A stretch of DNA of 64,000 nt from Pseudarthrobacter sp. NIBRBAC000502772. Its GTDB lineage: Bacteria; Actinomycetota; Actinomycetes; Actinomycetales; Micrococcaceae. The position numbers and the translations under genes were made by a program. The DNA is taken from the NCBI RefSeq assembly GCF_006517235.1, contig NZ_CP041188.1:620001-684000 (forward strand), read 5' to 3'. The first letter of the stretch is position 1. Each line of letters begins with the position of its first letter. A model generated the notes under the pieces. The model saw only the letters and a program-made list of their open reading frames with translations, had not been told where the DNA came from and ran no database searches. This document shows positions 1-8,877 of this stretch, in pieces.

Positions 1-1023
1 GGCGTGGTGGAGCTGACAGGGGCGCAGCCCGACGTATCCGTCCTGCTGTTCCGCCTGATCGCCGGCGTCGGGGTTCTGCTCTGCGTCATTTACGTGCCCA
101 AGCTGGCCGAACTGCACGGCATTAACGGCGCCCGGGCACTGTGGATTGCGGTGGCCAACCCGCTGTTCCTGATCAGCTTCGTGGCCAGCGCCCACAACGA
201 CGCGCTGATGGTGGGCCTCGCCGTCGCCGGTGTCTACTTCGCCGCGACGAAGCGCTACCTGGCCGGAATCCTGCTGGTCACCGCCTCCATCGGGATCAAA
301 CCGATCACCGTGCTGCTCCTGCCGTTCATCGGGGTGATGTGGGCGGGGCCGGCCGCCTCGTGGACGCGGAAGTTCCTGATTTGGGGCGCGACGGCGGGAA
401 TCAGTTTCGCCGTGCTGGCCGTCAGCGGGATCCCCTACAACCTCGGGTTGGGCTGGGTGTGGGCCATCATGGACCCGACGCCGGGGTACACAGGCTATTC
501 GCCGTCAGGGTTCCTGGGGCAGCAGGTCGAGTTCCTCGGCAACGTGCTGGGGCTGCCGGGCGGCACCGTCGCGGACCTGCTGCGGACGGGCATGAAGTGG
601 GCGGCGATCGGGCTCGTCCTGCTGCTGATGTTCCGCGGCGACTACTCGCGGGCGGTGCGCCGGCTGGCCCTGGCGTTCACCGCCGTCGTGATGCTTTCGC
701 CCATCATCCAGCCCTGGTACATTCTCTGGTTCCTGCCGTTCCTGGCTGTGACGGGCATCCGGAACGATTGGCAGATCCGGTGCCTCTACGTGGGCGTGAC
801 GTTCTTTGTGGTGTTCGGCGCGCAGGACCAGCTTTCGGTCTGGTCCTTTGTGGAGCTGCCCATTGACGCGTCGTCGCTGGCGTTCGTGACGGCGCTGCTG
901 TTCACGTTCTATCTGCTGGTCCTGGACATCCACACGCGGAAGCTGCTGATTGAGGGCAAACCCTTGGACTGGGCCCGGCGTGGTTGGCGCTGGGTCCTGG
1001 ACCAGCGCCGCACCGCCCGCTGA
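1..1023 (+). CDS. MptB-like mannosyltransferase, C-terminal part
   Basis: The frame is open from the first base of the window, so the N-terminal part of the gene lies outside. The 340 visible residues are a polytopic membrane protein with about eight hydrophobic segments. The PWYILWFLPFLA stretch near residue 240 is typical of the actinobacterial polyprenyl-phosphomannose-dependent alpha-1,6-mannosyltransferases MptA/MptB, which lengthen the mannan core of lipoglycans at the membrane using a lipid-linked sugar donor. The catalytic N-terminal loop is not visible, so the exact family member and acceptor are inferred. It ends in TGA at 1021-1023 and the next 270 bases hold nothing convincing on this strand. 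Confidence 0.6.
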   Translation, partial: GVVELTGAQPDVSVLLFRLIAGVGVLLCVIYVPKLAELHGINGARALWIAVANPLFLISFVASAHNDALMVGLAVAGVYFAATKRYLAGILLVTASIGIKPITVLLLPFIGVMWAGPAASWTRKFLIWGATAGISFAVLAVSGIPYNLGLGWVWAIMDPTPGYTGYSPSGFLGQQVEFLGNVLGLPGGTVADLLRTGMKWAAIGLVLLLMFRGDYSRAVRRLALAFTAVVMLSPIIQPWYILWFLPFLAVTGIRNDWQIRCLYVGVTFFVVFGAQDQLSVWSFVELPIDASSLAFVTALLFTFYLLVLDIHTRKLLIEGKPLDWARRGWRWVLDQRRTAR

Positions 1024-1094
1024 AGCGGCTGCCCGTTCGTCAATAAGCTCTGACCACACTCCGCCCGGCCCACTGCCTGGTCAGCCTGCTGCAG

Positions 1095-1298
1095 TCAGTG
1101 CTGCGGAGTGGACGCGGACAGTTTAACTGTGCTCCGGACGAGGTCCACGGACTCCTCCACCGACAGCTCGGCCGGAACCCGGATATGCGCATTTGAGGGC
1201 GGAGCATGCAGTAACACTCGGATGGCCTCGCCGACGCGGCCGGCAATTGTTGACCCAACCACCCGCAGCCAAGGGATTCTGTCCGCAAATAGGGACAA
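1095..1298 (-). CDS. possible small protein of unknown function
   Basis: A 67-codon frame starting with TTG. I do not recognise the product. It is hydrophilic to amphipathic, with no membrane segment or metal-binding cysteines. The start codon lacks a good Shine-Dalgarno sequence and the neighbourhood is rich in gene remnants, so it may equally be part of a decayed gene. Listed because its codon pattern looks more like coding sequence than the other frames here. Confidence 0.22.
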   Translation of the reverse strand: MSLFADRIPWLRVVGSTIAGRVGEAIRVLLHAPPSNAHIRVPAELSVEESVDLVRSTVKLSASTPQH

Positions 1299-1369
1299 TC
1301 CTCAGAGGTCATACACGGCGGCTAGGGGATTTCATCGCACCGCAGTAAAGAATCTCGTACGGCTCAGAT

Positions 1370-1672
1370 TCAGCGATCTACTCCCGTGGTGGCGGCCTTG
1401 GCGGTCAGGTAGTAGAAAGGGGTGAATCCAGCTCTTTCGCCTGCCGGGATATTGCACCGAACGATTGATGCGTCCTCCAGCCTCTGCAAGTGATACTGCA
1501 CGCTTGCCCGGGGCGAGCCTACGGCGTCGCTGATATCCGCTAAACGGCTTGCTCCGCGCATTGCCAGATGTTCCATGATTTGGGTTCGGACAAGATTGAG
1601 CCGGAGCTCGATTGTTCCCGTGCCACTGGTGATGGGAGCCGCAATTCTTGTGCCACTAAGGGTGCCGTACAT
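1370..1672 (-). CDS. ArsR-like winged-helix transcriptional regulator
   Basis: About 100 residues. The central part (roughly residues 25-75) has the shape of a winged helix-turn-helix: a helix with RTQIMEHLAMRG, then ADISDAVGSPRASVQYHLQRLEDASIV, ending in a wing and the tail FTPFYYLTAKAA. Small ArsR-type repressors of this kind bind DNA as dimers. No cysteine pair for metal sensing is visible. The ATG at 1672 is preferred over an upstream in-frame TTG because AAAGG lies six bases before it. It stands alone among remnants. A related C-terminal fragment lies on the other side of the insertion sequence at 2978-3061. Confidence 0.6.
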   Translation of the reverse strand: MYGTLSGTRIAAPITSGTGTIELRLNLVRTQIMEHLAMRGASRLADISDAVGSPRASVQYHLQRLEDASIVRCNIPAGERAGFTPFYYLTAKAATTGVDR

Positions 1673-1869
1673 TTCCTGCCTTTCAAAGCTGAATCGCAAT
1701 TACACCCCAGAACTGTTGCAGGCACATTTCATCCGGGTTATGGTGCCATCCAAAATGAGGATCCTTTCCAAGGACTGCCACCGTGTCCAGATCCCAAATT
1801 GGCGGACTCGAACGACACTCTGGCTCAGGTCCCGCCAGTACGAGCGCCGATCACGTAGAGCGATCGCGG

Positions 1870-2030
1870 CGGTCAGGACATTGTCGCCGCCTGCGTCGAC
1901 CATCGCCGCACTTGGTGCAATCACCGAGAAGTACCGCCTCCACGGCAAAGACGTGAACATCATCGACTCGACGAGGCCAGAACCATGATGGGCGAACGCC
2001 TCGGTGGGAAAACTCGGCGGAGGTCATTAG
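1870..2030 (+). pseudogene. remnant of SulP-type anion transporter (STAS C-terminus)
   Basis: The frame reads STIAALGAITEKYRLHGKDV followed by NII, which matches the end of the STAS domain that closes SulP sulfate/bicarbonate permeases. After a frameshift the tail GKLGGGH and a TAG stop can be read at about 2010-2030. Nothing of the membrane domain is left upstream. The stop codon coincides with the left edge of the insertion sequence, so the gene was probably already decayed or was broken by that event. Confidence 0.6.
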
Positions 2031-2039
2031 GGTGTGTTG

Positions 2040-2579
2040 CTAAACCGCTGATTTGATCCAGATCAGGGCCGAGGCGAGGGTGACGCCGGCGAGGTAGCTA
2101 CGCGCTGTTTTGTCGCTTCTGGTCGCGATGCCACGCCATTGCTTGAGCCGGTTGAAGCAGCGTTCAACGACGTTTCGGCCTTTGCAGGCTTCCTTGTCGA
2201 AGGATCGGGGCCGTCCGCCTTTGGAGCCGCGCCGGGCCCGTCCTGCGATCTGGTCGGAACGCTCCGGAATCGTGATTTTGATTCCTCTGCCGGCCAGGTA
2301 GGCGCGGTTGGCGCTGGAGGTATAGGCCTTGTCTGCCAGCACCCTGTCGGACCGCGTGCGTGGCCGTCCCCGGGATCCGCCGGTGACTGAGATGTTCGCC
2401 AGTACGGTCTGGAAAAACGAAGTGTCAGCGGCCTGACCGGCTGTGAGGACCAGGCCCAGCGGCCGTCCCTTCCCGTCCGTGGCAAGGTGGATTTTGCACG
2501 TCATTCCGCCCCTGGACTTGCCGATCGCGTGGTCCGCGGGCTCTTCATCGCCGAGTTTCCTGTAATTTGGCGGGGCCCA
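2040..2579 (-). CDS. IS5-family transposase, second frame (OrfB)
   Basis: C-terminal half of the transposase, without a clear start of its own. It contains the family stretch DHAIGKSRGGMTCKIHLATDG, the second catalytic aspartate in VLADKAYTSSANRAYL, and the catalytic glutamate in NVVERCFNRLKQWRG. All three DDE residues are therefore present across OrfA and OrfB. The change from OrfA to OrfB is +1 (or -2); whether this is a programmed shift or a disabling indel cannot be decided from one copy. Confidence 0.75.
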   Translation of the reverse strand, partial: WAPPNYRKLGDEEPADHAIGKSRGGMTCKIHLATDGKGRPLGLVLTAGQAADTSFFQTVLANISVTGGSRGRPRTRSDRVLADKAYTSSANRAYLAGRGIKITIPERSDQIAGRARRGSKGGRPRSFDKEACKGRNVVERCFNRLKQWRGIATRSDKTARSYLAGVTLASALIWIKSAV

Positions 2580-2889
2580 CTGTGACGCGGGGAAGGGTGG
2601 CACCATGCTGGTGCACGCGGGTGATCGTCGCGTCCACGGATACTGTCCAGTCAACATCACCGGCACGCTGGCCGGCAGCCTGCGCGGCCGCGAGAACGTT
2701 CGCCCACGTTCCGTCCCTGGACCAGTCCGCGAAACGACCATAGATCGAGTTCCAGTTCCCGAACCTCGCAGGAACATCACGCCAGGGCGCCCCGGTACGG
2801 AACCGCCACACGATAGGTTCGACCTTCCGCCGCATATCCATGATCGGACGCCCGTTACCCTTCCATACCAGGAAATGCGGTGCCATCAC
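2545..2889 (-). CDS. IS5-family transposase, first frame (OrfA)
   Basis: 114 residues forming the N-terminal half of an IS5/IS427 transposase: the conserved VWRFRTGAPWRDVPARFG and the first catalytic aspartate in VSVDATITRVHQH are visible. The frame is open further upstream and reads SDEAWAVMAPHF, which matches the family, so the true start may lie before the GTG at 2889. It stops at 2545 after LQETRR. The second half of the enzyme follows in another frame, so a functional protein would need a frameshift near 2545-2580. Confidence 0.75.
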   Translation of the reverse strand: MMAPHFLVWKGNGRPIMDMRRKVEPIVWRFRTGAPWRDVPARFGNWNSIYGRFADWSRDGTWANVLAAAQAAGQRAGDVDWTVSVDATITRVHQHGATLPRVTVGPAKLQETRR

Positions 2890-2977
2890 GGCCCATGCCT
2901 CGTCGGAATCTCCTGCCTTGCTGCCATGAATCCAGCCTGCCGGAAACTAACCCCACAACGGTTTAACAACACACCCT

Positions 2978-3061
2978 AGTTCCAGCCCAGAAAGAGCCAT
3001 TACCAGTGCGAGAGCCCGATCCACCCCTTACTACTACCTGACAGCCAGGGCCGCCATGTGA
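2978..3061 (+). pseudogene. C-terminal fragment of an ArsR-like regulator
   Basis: Twenty-seven codons ending in TGA read RARSTPYYYLTARAAM, closely matching the tail GFTPFYYLTAKAA of the regulator at 1370-1672 but in the opposite orientation. The fragment begins exactly at the right end of the insertion sequence, so the rest of this gene copy has been lost. Confidence 0.5.
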
Positions 3062-3124
3062 TGCGACCGCGAATTCTGCATCAGGCACATTCGGGATGAC
3101 GCCGACTTCATCTCCTGGGGAGGC

Positions 3125-3751
3125 TCATGCGCCGATTCCCGAGGCTCCCTGGGGCGCGGGCATGCCTGCGACCATTCCCGCCCACAACAGGTCGGTTGTC
3201 GCAACGGTCAGAGAGTCGATGGAGGTTCCATCCAGGAGGTTACCCGCGGCCAGCACAGCGGCTCCGTGCAGGCTCACGAAGCATATGAGCGCTAGCATCT
3301 CGCAGTCTCCTGGAGCCAACTCCCCGGCGCCCTGGGCTTCAGCGATGAGCGCCCTGGCTACCCTTAGTCCGTCTTCGCCGATGCTGCGGAGTTCATCGCT
3401 GGCATCAGGATGGTGCTTCGTGGAGTGCATCACGGCCAACAGGACCGGGTGGGAGACCGCGAAGTCCACGTAGGCCCTCGCGATCCGGACAAAGCGTGAA
3501 CGGTGGTCGCCGGCAGCTTCCGACGCTTCCATTATCCGGACGTTCATGCCACGGAAGCCGTCAAGAGCTAGGGCATCGAGAAGCGCCAGTTTGTCACGGA
3601 AATGCTTTCCGGGCGCCGCGTGGCTTACGCCCAGGTCACGTGCGAGTTGCCGCAAGGAAAGTCCCCCGACTCCTGCTTCTTCGATAATTTCCGTCGCACG
3701 GGCGAGCAACGCCTCGCGAAGCTTGCCGTGATGGTAAGGCTGATCGGTCAT
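3125..3751 (-). CDS. TetR/AcrR-family transcriptional regulator
   Basis: 208 residues. The N-terminal 55 residues form a TetR DNA-binding domain (LREALLARATEIIEEAGVGG, then LSLRQLARDLGVSHAAPGKHF). The rest is an all-alpha ligand-binding domain of the TetR_C_33-like type seen in regulators of SDR enzymes and efflux. It is divergently oriented from the SDR gene at 3854 and 102 bp separate them, an arrangement typical of a repressor controlling its neighbour and itself. A TATGTAG/CTACATA inverted repeat in the gap is the likely operator. The inducer is unknown. Confidence 0.9.
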   Translation of the reverse strand: MTDQPYHHGKLREALLARATEIIEEAGVGGLSLRQLARDLGVSHAAPGKHFRDKLALLDALALDGFRGMNVRIMEASEAAGDHRSRFVRIARAYVDFAVSHPVLLAVMHSTKHHPDASDELRSIGEDGLRVARALIAEAQGAGELAPGDCEMLALICFVSLHGAAVLAAGNLLDGTSIDSLTVATTDLLWAGMVAGMPAPQGASGIGA

Positions 3752-3768
3752 GCGATCAGTATAGCCAG

Positions 3769-3825
3769 TATGTAGTCGTTGACAACAATGGTGTCAGTGC
3801 CTACTATGTTGACATTGGCTACATA
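3769..3825 (+). promoter_or_regulatory. promoter and TetR operator between TetR and SDR genes
   Basis: A strong promoter for the SDR gene is visible: TTGACA at 3779-3784, a 17-base spacer, and TACTAT at 3802-3807. It is bracketed by an inverted repeat, TATGTAG at 3769-3775 and CTACATA at 3819-3825, so a bound TetR dimer at either arm would touch the promoter elements. The repressor assignment is by position. Confidence 0.6.
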
Positions 3826-3853
3826 AGTAGCCGCGACACGGATCGGATTCGAG

Positions 3854-4642
3854 ATGACCATGACCTATAGCGGAACTACCGCACTCATCACTGGAGCAAG
3901 CTCCGGACTTGGCGCTGAGTTCGCCACGCGATTTGCAGCGCGCGGAGCCAACCTCGTGCTGGTCGCACGACGGACCGACAGGCTTGAGGATCTCGCCCGG
4001 AAGCTCCGCGCCACCCACGGCATTTCAGTTACTACGCTCTCGAAGGACCTGAGCCGTCAGGGAGCCGGAACAGAGGTCCGCGACGAGCTCACCGGCCGGG
4101 GCATCCGCATCGACACCCTGATCAACAACGCGGGCTTCGCCACGCGCGGCCCGTTGGTCGAGGAAGACCCGGCCGTCATCGCCTCCGAGATCTCCCTCAA
4201 CGTGGCTTCCCTCGTCGACACCACGCGGGCATTCCTTCCCGAGATGCTCTCCACAGGGAAGGGCGCACTCATCAACGTGGCCAGCACTGCAGCATTTCAG
4301 CCGGTGCCTGGAATGGCGGTTTACGGAGCAAGCAAGGCCTTCGTCCTGAGCTTCACGGAAGCCCTGGCACACGAGACGAAGGAATCGGGCCTTCGGGTGC
4401 TTGCGCTCTGCCCGGGAGCCACGCGTACCGAGTTCTTTGATGTCCTCGGGAGCGAGGCCGCAGCGGTCGGCCGCATGCAAAGCGCCAGCGAGGTCATCGA
4501 CACTGCCCTGCGCGCTCTCGATCGCCGCACTACACCGGTAAGCGTCGTCTCAGGCTTGGGAAATCGCATGCTTGCCGGAATGGCCCAGCGCCTCCCGCGA
4601 CACATCTCCCTTGCCATGGCAGGCAGAGCCGTACAGGACTAG
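3854..4642 (+). CDS. short-chain dehydrogenase/reductase
   Basis: 262 residues, the normal length of a classical SDR. The Rossmann motif TGASSGLG is at residues 13-20, the NNAG motif at 91-94, the catalytic serine in NVAS near 144, and the YxxxK pair at Y157 and K161. The DltE/YqjQ-like features (RRTDRLEDLARKL, PGATRTEFF) suggest an NAD(P)H-dependent ketone or aldehyde reductase in the cytosol. The substrate is unknown. It is the probable target of the adjacent TetR repressor. The PhzF-like gene starts 74 bases after its stop and may be co-transcribed. Confidence 0.9.
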   Translation: MTMTYSGTTALITGASSGLGAEFATRFAARGANLVLVARRTDRLEDLARKLRATHGISVTTLSKDLSRQGAGTEVRDELTGRGIRIDTLINNAGFATRGPLVEEDPAVIASEISLNVASLVDTTRAFLPEMLSTGKGALINVASTAAFQPVPGMAVYGASKAFVLSFTEALAHETKESGLRVLALCPGATRTEFFDVLGSEAAAVGRMQSASEVIDTALRALDRRTTPVSVVSGLGNRMLAGMAQRLPRHISLAMAGRAVQD

Positions 4643-4716
4643 TGCTACAGTCGCATTTCGCTTCGCCCTGTTGGTCTTCACCACGCCCGTATTTTCACCC
4701 CACCGAGGATGTATTA

Positions 4717-5574
4717 GTGAATCAGACTTCCGTTGTACTTCGTTATGCCGCCTTTGCAACGACCCCTGGCGGAGGAAATCCGGCCGGAGTGGTACTGGAT
4801 GCCACCCATCTCGACGACGCACAGATGCAGGTCATGGCGGCCGATGTCGGATATGCCGAAACGGTATTTATCACCGAGGCTGCCGTTGACGGAGACTCGC
4901 GTCGAAACCGTGTGCGGTACTTCTCCCCTATTGCCGAGGTGCCGTTTTGCGGCCATGCCACAATTGCCCTGGCTGTGGCGCTGTCGAGGCTTCACGGTAC
5001 GGGAACCTTTATGTTCGATACGTCGGTGGGGCCGGTCGCGATCGAATCTGCAGGCCAGGGAGCTGACCTGACGGCATCCTTCACGAGTGTGGAGCCTCGC
5101 GTGGCCGAGTTCCCGACAGGTGTTCTGGAGACTCTGCTCGGGTTGCTCGGCGTGGGTCGGGACGAATTGCACCCCACCTACCCGCCGCTGCTCGCCTTTG
5201 CCGGAAACTGGCATCCAATACTGGTCTTCGCTGATCGAAGGACCTTTGACTCATTCGTGTTCGACCCGGAGCCTATGCGCACACTGATGGACGCCCAGGG
5301 CTGGGCCGGTACCGTCACGACGCTCTGCGAGATCAAAGCGGGCCAGTTTGACTCGCGCAATCTCTTCCCGGTGGGCGCCATCACTGAAGATCCGGCGACA
5401 GGTTCGGCTGCCGCCGCTTTCGGCGGATACCTCCGCCTGCTTTCGCTTGTGGAACCACCCAGCCGGGTGGTGGTGCTCCAAGGCAGCCACGTCGGCAGCC
5501 CGAGCAGACTCACCATTGATATTCCACCGCTCGGCGGGATCATAGTGCGCGGAGGAGCCGTCGAAATCGCTTGA
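4717..5574 (+). CDS. PhzF-family epimerase/isomerase
   Basis: 285 residues with the two-lobed PhzF/diaminopimelate-epimerase fold. GGGNPAGVVLD lies at residues 18-28, the catalytic glutamate equivalent in YAET at residue 48, FCGHATIA near residue 75, and DPATGSAAAAFGGYL near residue 230. The GTG at 4717 is chosen because GAGGA lies seven bases before it; the frame is open further upstream but overlaps the SDR stop. Family members isomerise small acids or act in metabolite repair. There are no phenazine genes nearby, so phenazine synthesis is not implied. Confidence 0.85.
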   Translation: MNQTSVVLRYAAFATTPGGGNPAGVVLDATHLDDAQMQVMAADVGYAETVFITEAAVDGDSRRNRVRYFSPIAEVPFCGHATIALAVALSRLHGTGTFMFDTSVGPVAIESAGQGADLTASFTSVEPRVAEFPTGVLETLLGLLGVGRDELHPTYPPLLAFAGNWHPILVFADRRTFDSFVFDPEPMRTLMDAQGWAGTVTTLCEIKAGQFDSRNLFPVGAITEDPATGSAAAAFGGYLRLLSLVEPPSRVVVLQGSHVGSPSRLTIDIPPLGGIIVRGGAVEIA

Positions 5575-5740
5575 GCCGCACGGGACTCTTTACTGCGGGC
5601 CGATGAACCGGACCTGAACAGCCACGAACGGCTACTTTTCGTGCCCGGAAAAGTCTGAAATCTCTCATAATGTGCAGGGTAGAAACGACCACAACCTCTA
5701 AATACCAGGCAGCGAGACGCTGCACACCCAAATTTCCTTG
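5575..5740. other. gap without recognisable gene
   Basis: Between the PhzF-like gene and the decayed region I see no open frame with coding character, only a short AT-rich stretch and a weak seven-base hairpin near 5631. Confidence 0.5.
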
Positions 5741-6480
5741 TTAAGCGCGTCGATGGTGGTGGTCGCCGTTGCGTATTCCCTGGTGGCCCTTGCAATCGAC
5801 ACCGATTCTGAGGAGGGTCACGGCGATTCGTTGGGGGATTCGCTGTAAGCCGTCAGCCCCTTTGCCCAGCAGGAGCGGACCATGGGCCGGTTCCATGAGT
5901 GCACCATCGGCCTTGAGGAAGCGGCCGCATAGATGTCCTATGGCACCCTGAGCGGCCATCTGTTCCAGCTCCTTGTGGGGACGGGGCTGTAGAGTCCCAT
6001 CCCGTCAAAGCGCTGCATTGACCCGACGCCCACGAGCGCCAGGTCGCAGTTGGGACCGAGCTCCAACGAGCCCCGGACCACAGCAGAGCCCAGGGCGGCG
6101 TCGCGCGAGGCCTCGGACCTGTGCACGAATTGTGCGGGGACCGGCCGGAAAGAGGCATCGAGCCGTACAGCCATGAGTTCGGCGGTGTTGGGACCGGCCC
6201 CTTCCGCGGATATCTGGCGGTCGGTCTTTCCGCCCTCCAGACGACGCCCGCCATTGCCCTTTTCGTGAGCGGGCCTTGGCCCGCCGTGCCGCCGGGAGGG
6301 CAACCGAGCAAGTCAACAACTGTCAGATCGGGCCTGTGTCCGACCGCCATTGAGTCCGGAAGCGAGGACAGCGAGCGGCTCGATGCCACACCAAACAGGG
6401 CAACCTGCTGGAGCTGGGCTTCAAGGTAGCGGGCCGCGACATAGCCCAATCTGTTGGAGTTCCCGTACAGGGCGCGGGGC
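5741..6480 (-). pseudogene. decayed SorC-family sugar-binding regulator
   Basis: Pieces of a SorC/DeoR-type effector-binding domain appear in order in three different minus-strand frames. Near 6450-6330 is RLGYVAARYLEAQL then FGVASSRSL and DLTVVDLLG; near 6220-6040 is GPNTAELMAVRLD, AALGSAVVRGSLE and LALVGVGSMQRFDG; near 5959-5800 is GAIGHLCGRFLKADGALMEP and LQRIPQRIAVTL. At least two frameshifts separate them and the N-terminal helix-turn-helix is missing. It probably once regulated the carbohydrate gene that lies decayed beside it. Confidence 0.6.
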
Positions 6481-6545
6481 TTGTTGGTGGCCACCACGCA
6501 CCGGCGCTGGCGCATGGATCTGTTAGCCGCTGGGGATTCGCCAGG

Positions 6546-7578
6546 GACACCATCGCAGCCCTGCTACAGCACGCGGACCGGGCGCTGGAATGGATCAAGA
6601 ATTACGGTGACAAGGACGGTGATGGGTTCGTCGAATATGAGCGTCTCAACCCCCGGGGGCTCCTCAATCAGGGCTGGAAGGACTCCTGGGACGGAATCAA
6701 CTTCGCCGACGGCCGCCTGGCCGAGCCGCCCATTGCGCTTTGCGAGGTGCAAGGCTACGTCTATGCCGCATACACAGCGCGCGCATGGATGGCCTACGAC
6801 GCTGGTGATGTGGCTCTGGCGCATGATTACGCCGACCAGGCAGCGCAGTTGAAGCAAAGGTTCAATGAGCAGTTCTGGATGCCTGACCGCGGGGACTACG
6901 CCATCGCATTGGACGGCAAGAAGCGGCAGGTCGACGCCTGCGCCTCAAACATGGGCCACTGCCTGGTCTGCGGCCTCATCGACGAGGACAAAGCACCGCT
7001 TGTCGTGGAACGGCTGATGTCTCCGGAGATGTTCAGTGGCTGGGGCGTGCGGACCCTCGCGAGCGACATGGGCGCCTACAACCCAGCGAGCTACCACAAC
7101 GGCTCGGTCTGGCCTGCTCATCGCAAGCGGCCTCCTGCGGTACGGCTTCATAGCCCAGGCACAGCGGATATCTACGGCCATTTTGGAGGCAGCCGAGTTC
7201 TACGACGGCCGCCTGCCGGAGCTGTTCTGCGGTTTCGGCAGAGACCAGATTGCCGAGCCTGTACCCTATCCGACGGCCTGCTCGCCCCAGGCCTGGGCGG
7301 CCACCACACCCATCCGGCTGGTGACGAATCTGATGCGGTACGACACCCATGTTTCCCTCGGCGGGCTATGGGTGGATCCAGTATTGCCCGAGTCTTACGG
7401 CGACCTGCATATCAGCAACGCCCCCGTGGCTGGGGGCCGGATCACTATCGACATCGTTAGCTCCATCCCCTCCGTTCTGGGGCTGCCAGAAGGACTGAAT
7501 CTGCGTCCGGGGCAACGGCCTTACCTGACAGAACTGGTGGAGCAAGCCGGCTTACACCGAGAGCCCCGGCGGCGTTAG
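6546..7578 (+). pseudogene. decayed glycogen-debranching enzyme (amylo-alpha-1,6-glucosidase domain)
   Basis: From RDTIAALLQHADRALEWI the frame follows the C-terminal (alpha/alpha)6 domain of bacterial glycogen-debranching-like glucosidases: GDKDGDGFVEYER, GLLNQGWKDSWDG and ASYHNGSVWP. At about 7113 roughly 11 bases are missing relative to the usual WPHDNALIASG, and the sequence continues in another frame with LIASGLLRYGF, FYDGRLPELFCGF, TACSPQAWA and so on to the stop at 7578. The N-terminal domain is absent. So the gene is truncated and frameshifted. Confidence 0.75.
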
Positions 7579-7595
7579 TGCGCCTGCTGACGTAG

Positions 7596-8816
7596 TCAGG
7601 CGGCCTGCGGGACCGCCTGCGACTTGCGGCCAAGCTCCGCGGTCCGTTTCACGGACCACCACAGCAGCACTACCAGCAGCACGTTGCGCGTGGTGAGAAT
7701 GGCGGCCATGACCGGGTGGGCGTGGATGAGGGGCGTGTAGAAGAGCGGGTAGATCACGAAGGTGGTCACCGCGATGCCCATGAGGAGCGCAGCCGGGACC
7801 TTCCAGCGGTCCCAGTCGTGCGTGAGGCCGGCGATGATCACTGGGGCCAGCCAGATGATGAACTGCGGCGAACCCACCTTGTTGAACACGATGAACGCAG
7901 TGGTCATCATCAGCGCGCCCTCGAGGAAGAGCTCCTCCCGCTCGGCGCCGCGGTTCAGTGCCCGGACCAGCAGGACCGCGGCCACTACGGCGGCAAGGAT
8001 CAGCAGCGGCTGCATCAGGAACGCGGCCACATCGGCGCCGGGGCCGTAGACCTCGGTGGAGTTGATGGCCGTGTTGTCCGCCATCTTGGACCCGGCGATG
8101 TTGAAGACACTGAGCCACACCCACGGCGTGGAGAACGTGGCTTCAAGCTGCATGCCACGCTCGCCCTGGTTGGTCAGGAAGTCCATGATGTGCGGCAGCC
8201 CGCCGGACAGGTACGTGCCCAGGCCCACGACGGCGGTGACCGCGATGCCGGAAGCCAGCACCTGGATCCGCTTGCGGCTGGCAATGACGATCGGGACCAG
8301 GACCGCTGCCGGCCACACCTTGAGCCAGGTAGCCACGCTCAGCAGGATCCCCGCCACGACGGGGCGTTCGGCCGCGTACAAGAGCGCAATCAGCACGATG
8401 GGGGCCGTGATGCCCTCCACCCGGGCGAAGCTGAGATAACCCATAAAGACGGTGAAAAACAGCCACCACCAGGCCGGGGCAATGCCCTTCACCTTCCGCG
8501 GTCCGCGGGTCAGGAAAGCAAGCCCGACGGCGTTGAGTGCTGTGATGATCAGGAACCAGCACAGGAGGTACAGGCTGGGTCCGGCAATGTTCGCGAGGAA
8601 GATGGGGATCTGCGCCAGCACCGGGTATACCCAGGGGCTGATCTTGCCGTCCAGGCTGTCCGGGTTATAGCCGTCCATGGCCCACTGGCGGTACTGCTCG
8701 GTGTCGCTGAACGTATCGCCGTTGAGGAAGAACGACGCCATCCAGCCCAGGAAATACAGGTGGATTACTGCGAAGCCCCACCAGACGCTGGACGGACGGG
8801 CGAACCAGTCCACCAC
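7596..8816 (-). CDS. GT87-like membrane glycosyltransferase (paralogue 1)
   Basis: 406 residues from the GTG at 8816, with about ten membrane segments. It resembles the GT87/DUF2029 family of GT-C glycosyltransferases, which use polyprenyl-phosphate sugars outside the membrane to build cell-wall glycans. The first loop has GDTFSDTEQYRQWA, and SPWVYPVLA, WLKVWPAA and VGSPQFIIWLAP are shared with the gene directly upstream, so the two are tandem duplicates. The frame stays open for 20 more codons upstream to an ATT at 8876 that has AAGGAG seven bases before it and aligns with the paralogue's N-terminus; the real start may be there. The substrate is unknown. Confidence 0.75.
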   Translation of the reverse strand: MVDWFARPSSVWWGFAVIHLYFLGWMASFFLNGDTFSDTEQYRQWAMDGYNPDSLDGKISPWVYPVLAQIPIFLANIAGPSLYLLCWFLIITALNAVGLAFLTRGPRKVKGIAPAWWWLFFTVFMGYLSFARVEGITAPIVLIALLYAAERPVVAGILLSVATWLKVWPAAVLVPIVIASRKRIQVLASGIAVTAVVGLGTYLSGGLPHIMDFLTNQGERGMQLEATFSTPWVWLSVFNIAGSKMADNTAINSTEVYGPGADVAAFLMQPLLILAAVVAAVLLVRALNRGAEREELFLEGALMMTTAFIVFNKVGSPQFIIWLAPVIIAGLTHDWDRWKVPAALLMGIAVTTFVIYPLFYTPLIHAHPVMAAILTTRNVLLVVLLWWSVKRTAELGRKSQAVPQAA

Positions 8817-8877
8817 TCGGGCGGGCAGGACGGTGCTGCGGACGCTGACCAGCCGGTCGAAGAACTTCGTGGAAATC

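Larger units (their letters stand above)
2030..2976. mobile_element. IS5-type insertion sequence (IS427-like group)
   Basis: A 947-bp element with imperfect terminal inverted repeats of about 20 bp: the left end begins GGGTGTGTTGCTAAACCG and the right end read outward begins GGGTGTGTTGTTAAACCG. A TA dinucleotide flanks both ends (2028-2029 and 2977-2978), as expected for a TA target duplication. It carries a two-frame DDE transposase on the minus strand. It sits between a SulP remnant and a regulator remnant. Confidence 0.85.

Noticed and set aside
4717..5574. Phenazine biosynthesis gene
   Set aside because: Only the PhzF fold is present; no phzA, B, C, D, E or G is nearby, and PhzF-like proteins are widespread with other roles.
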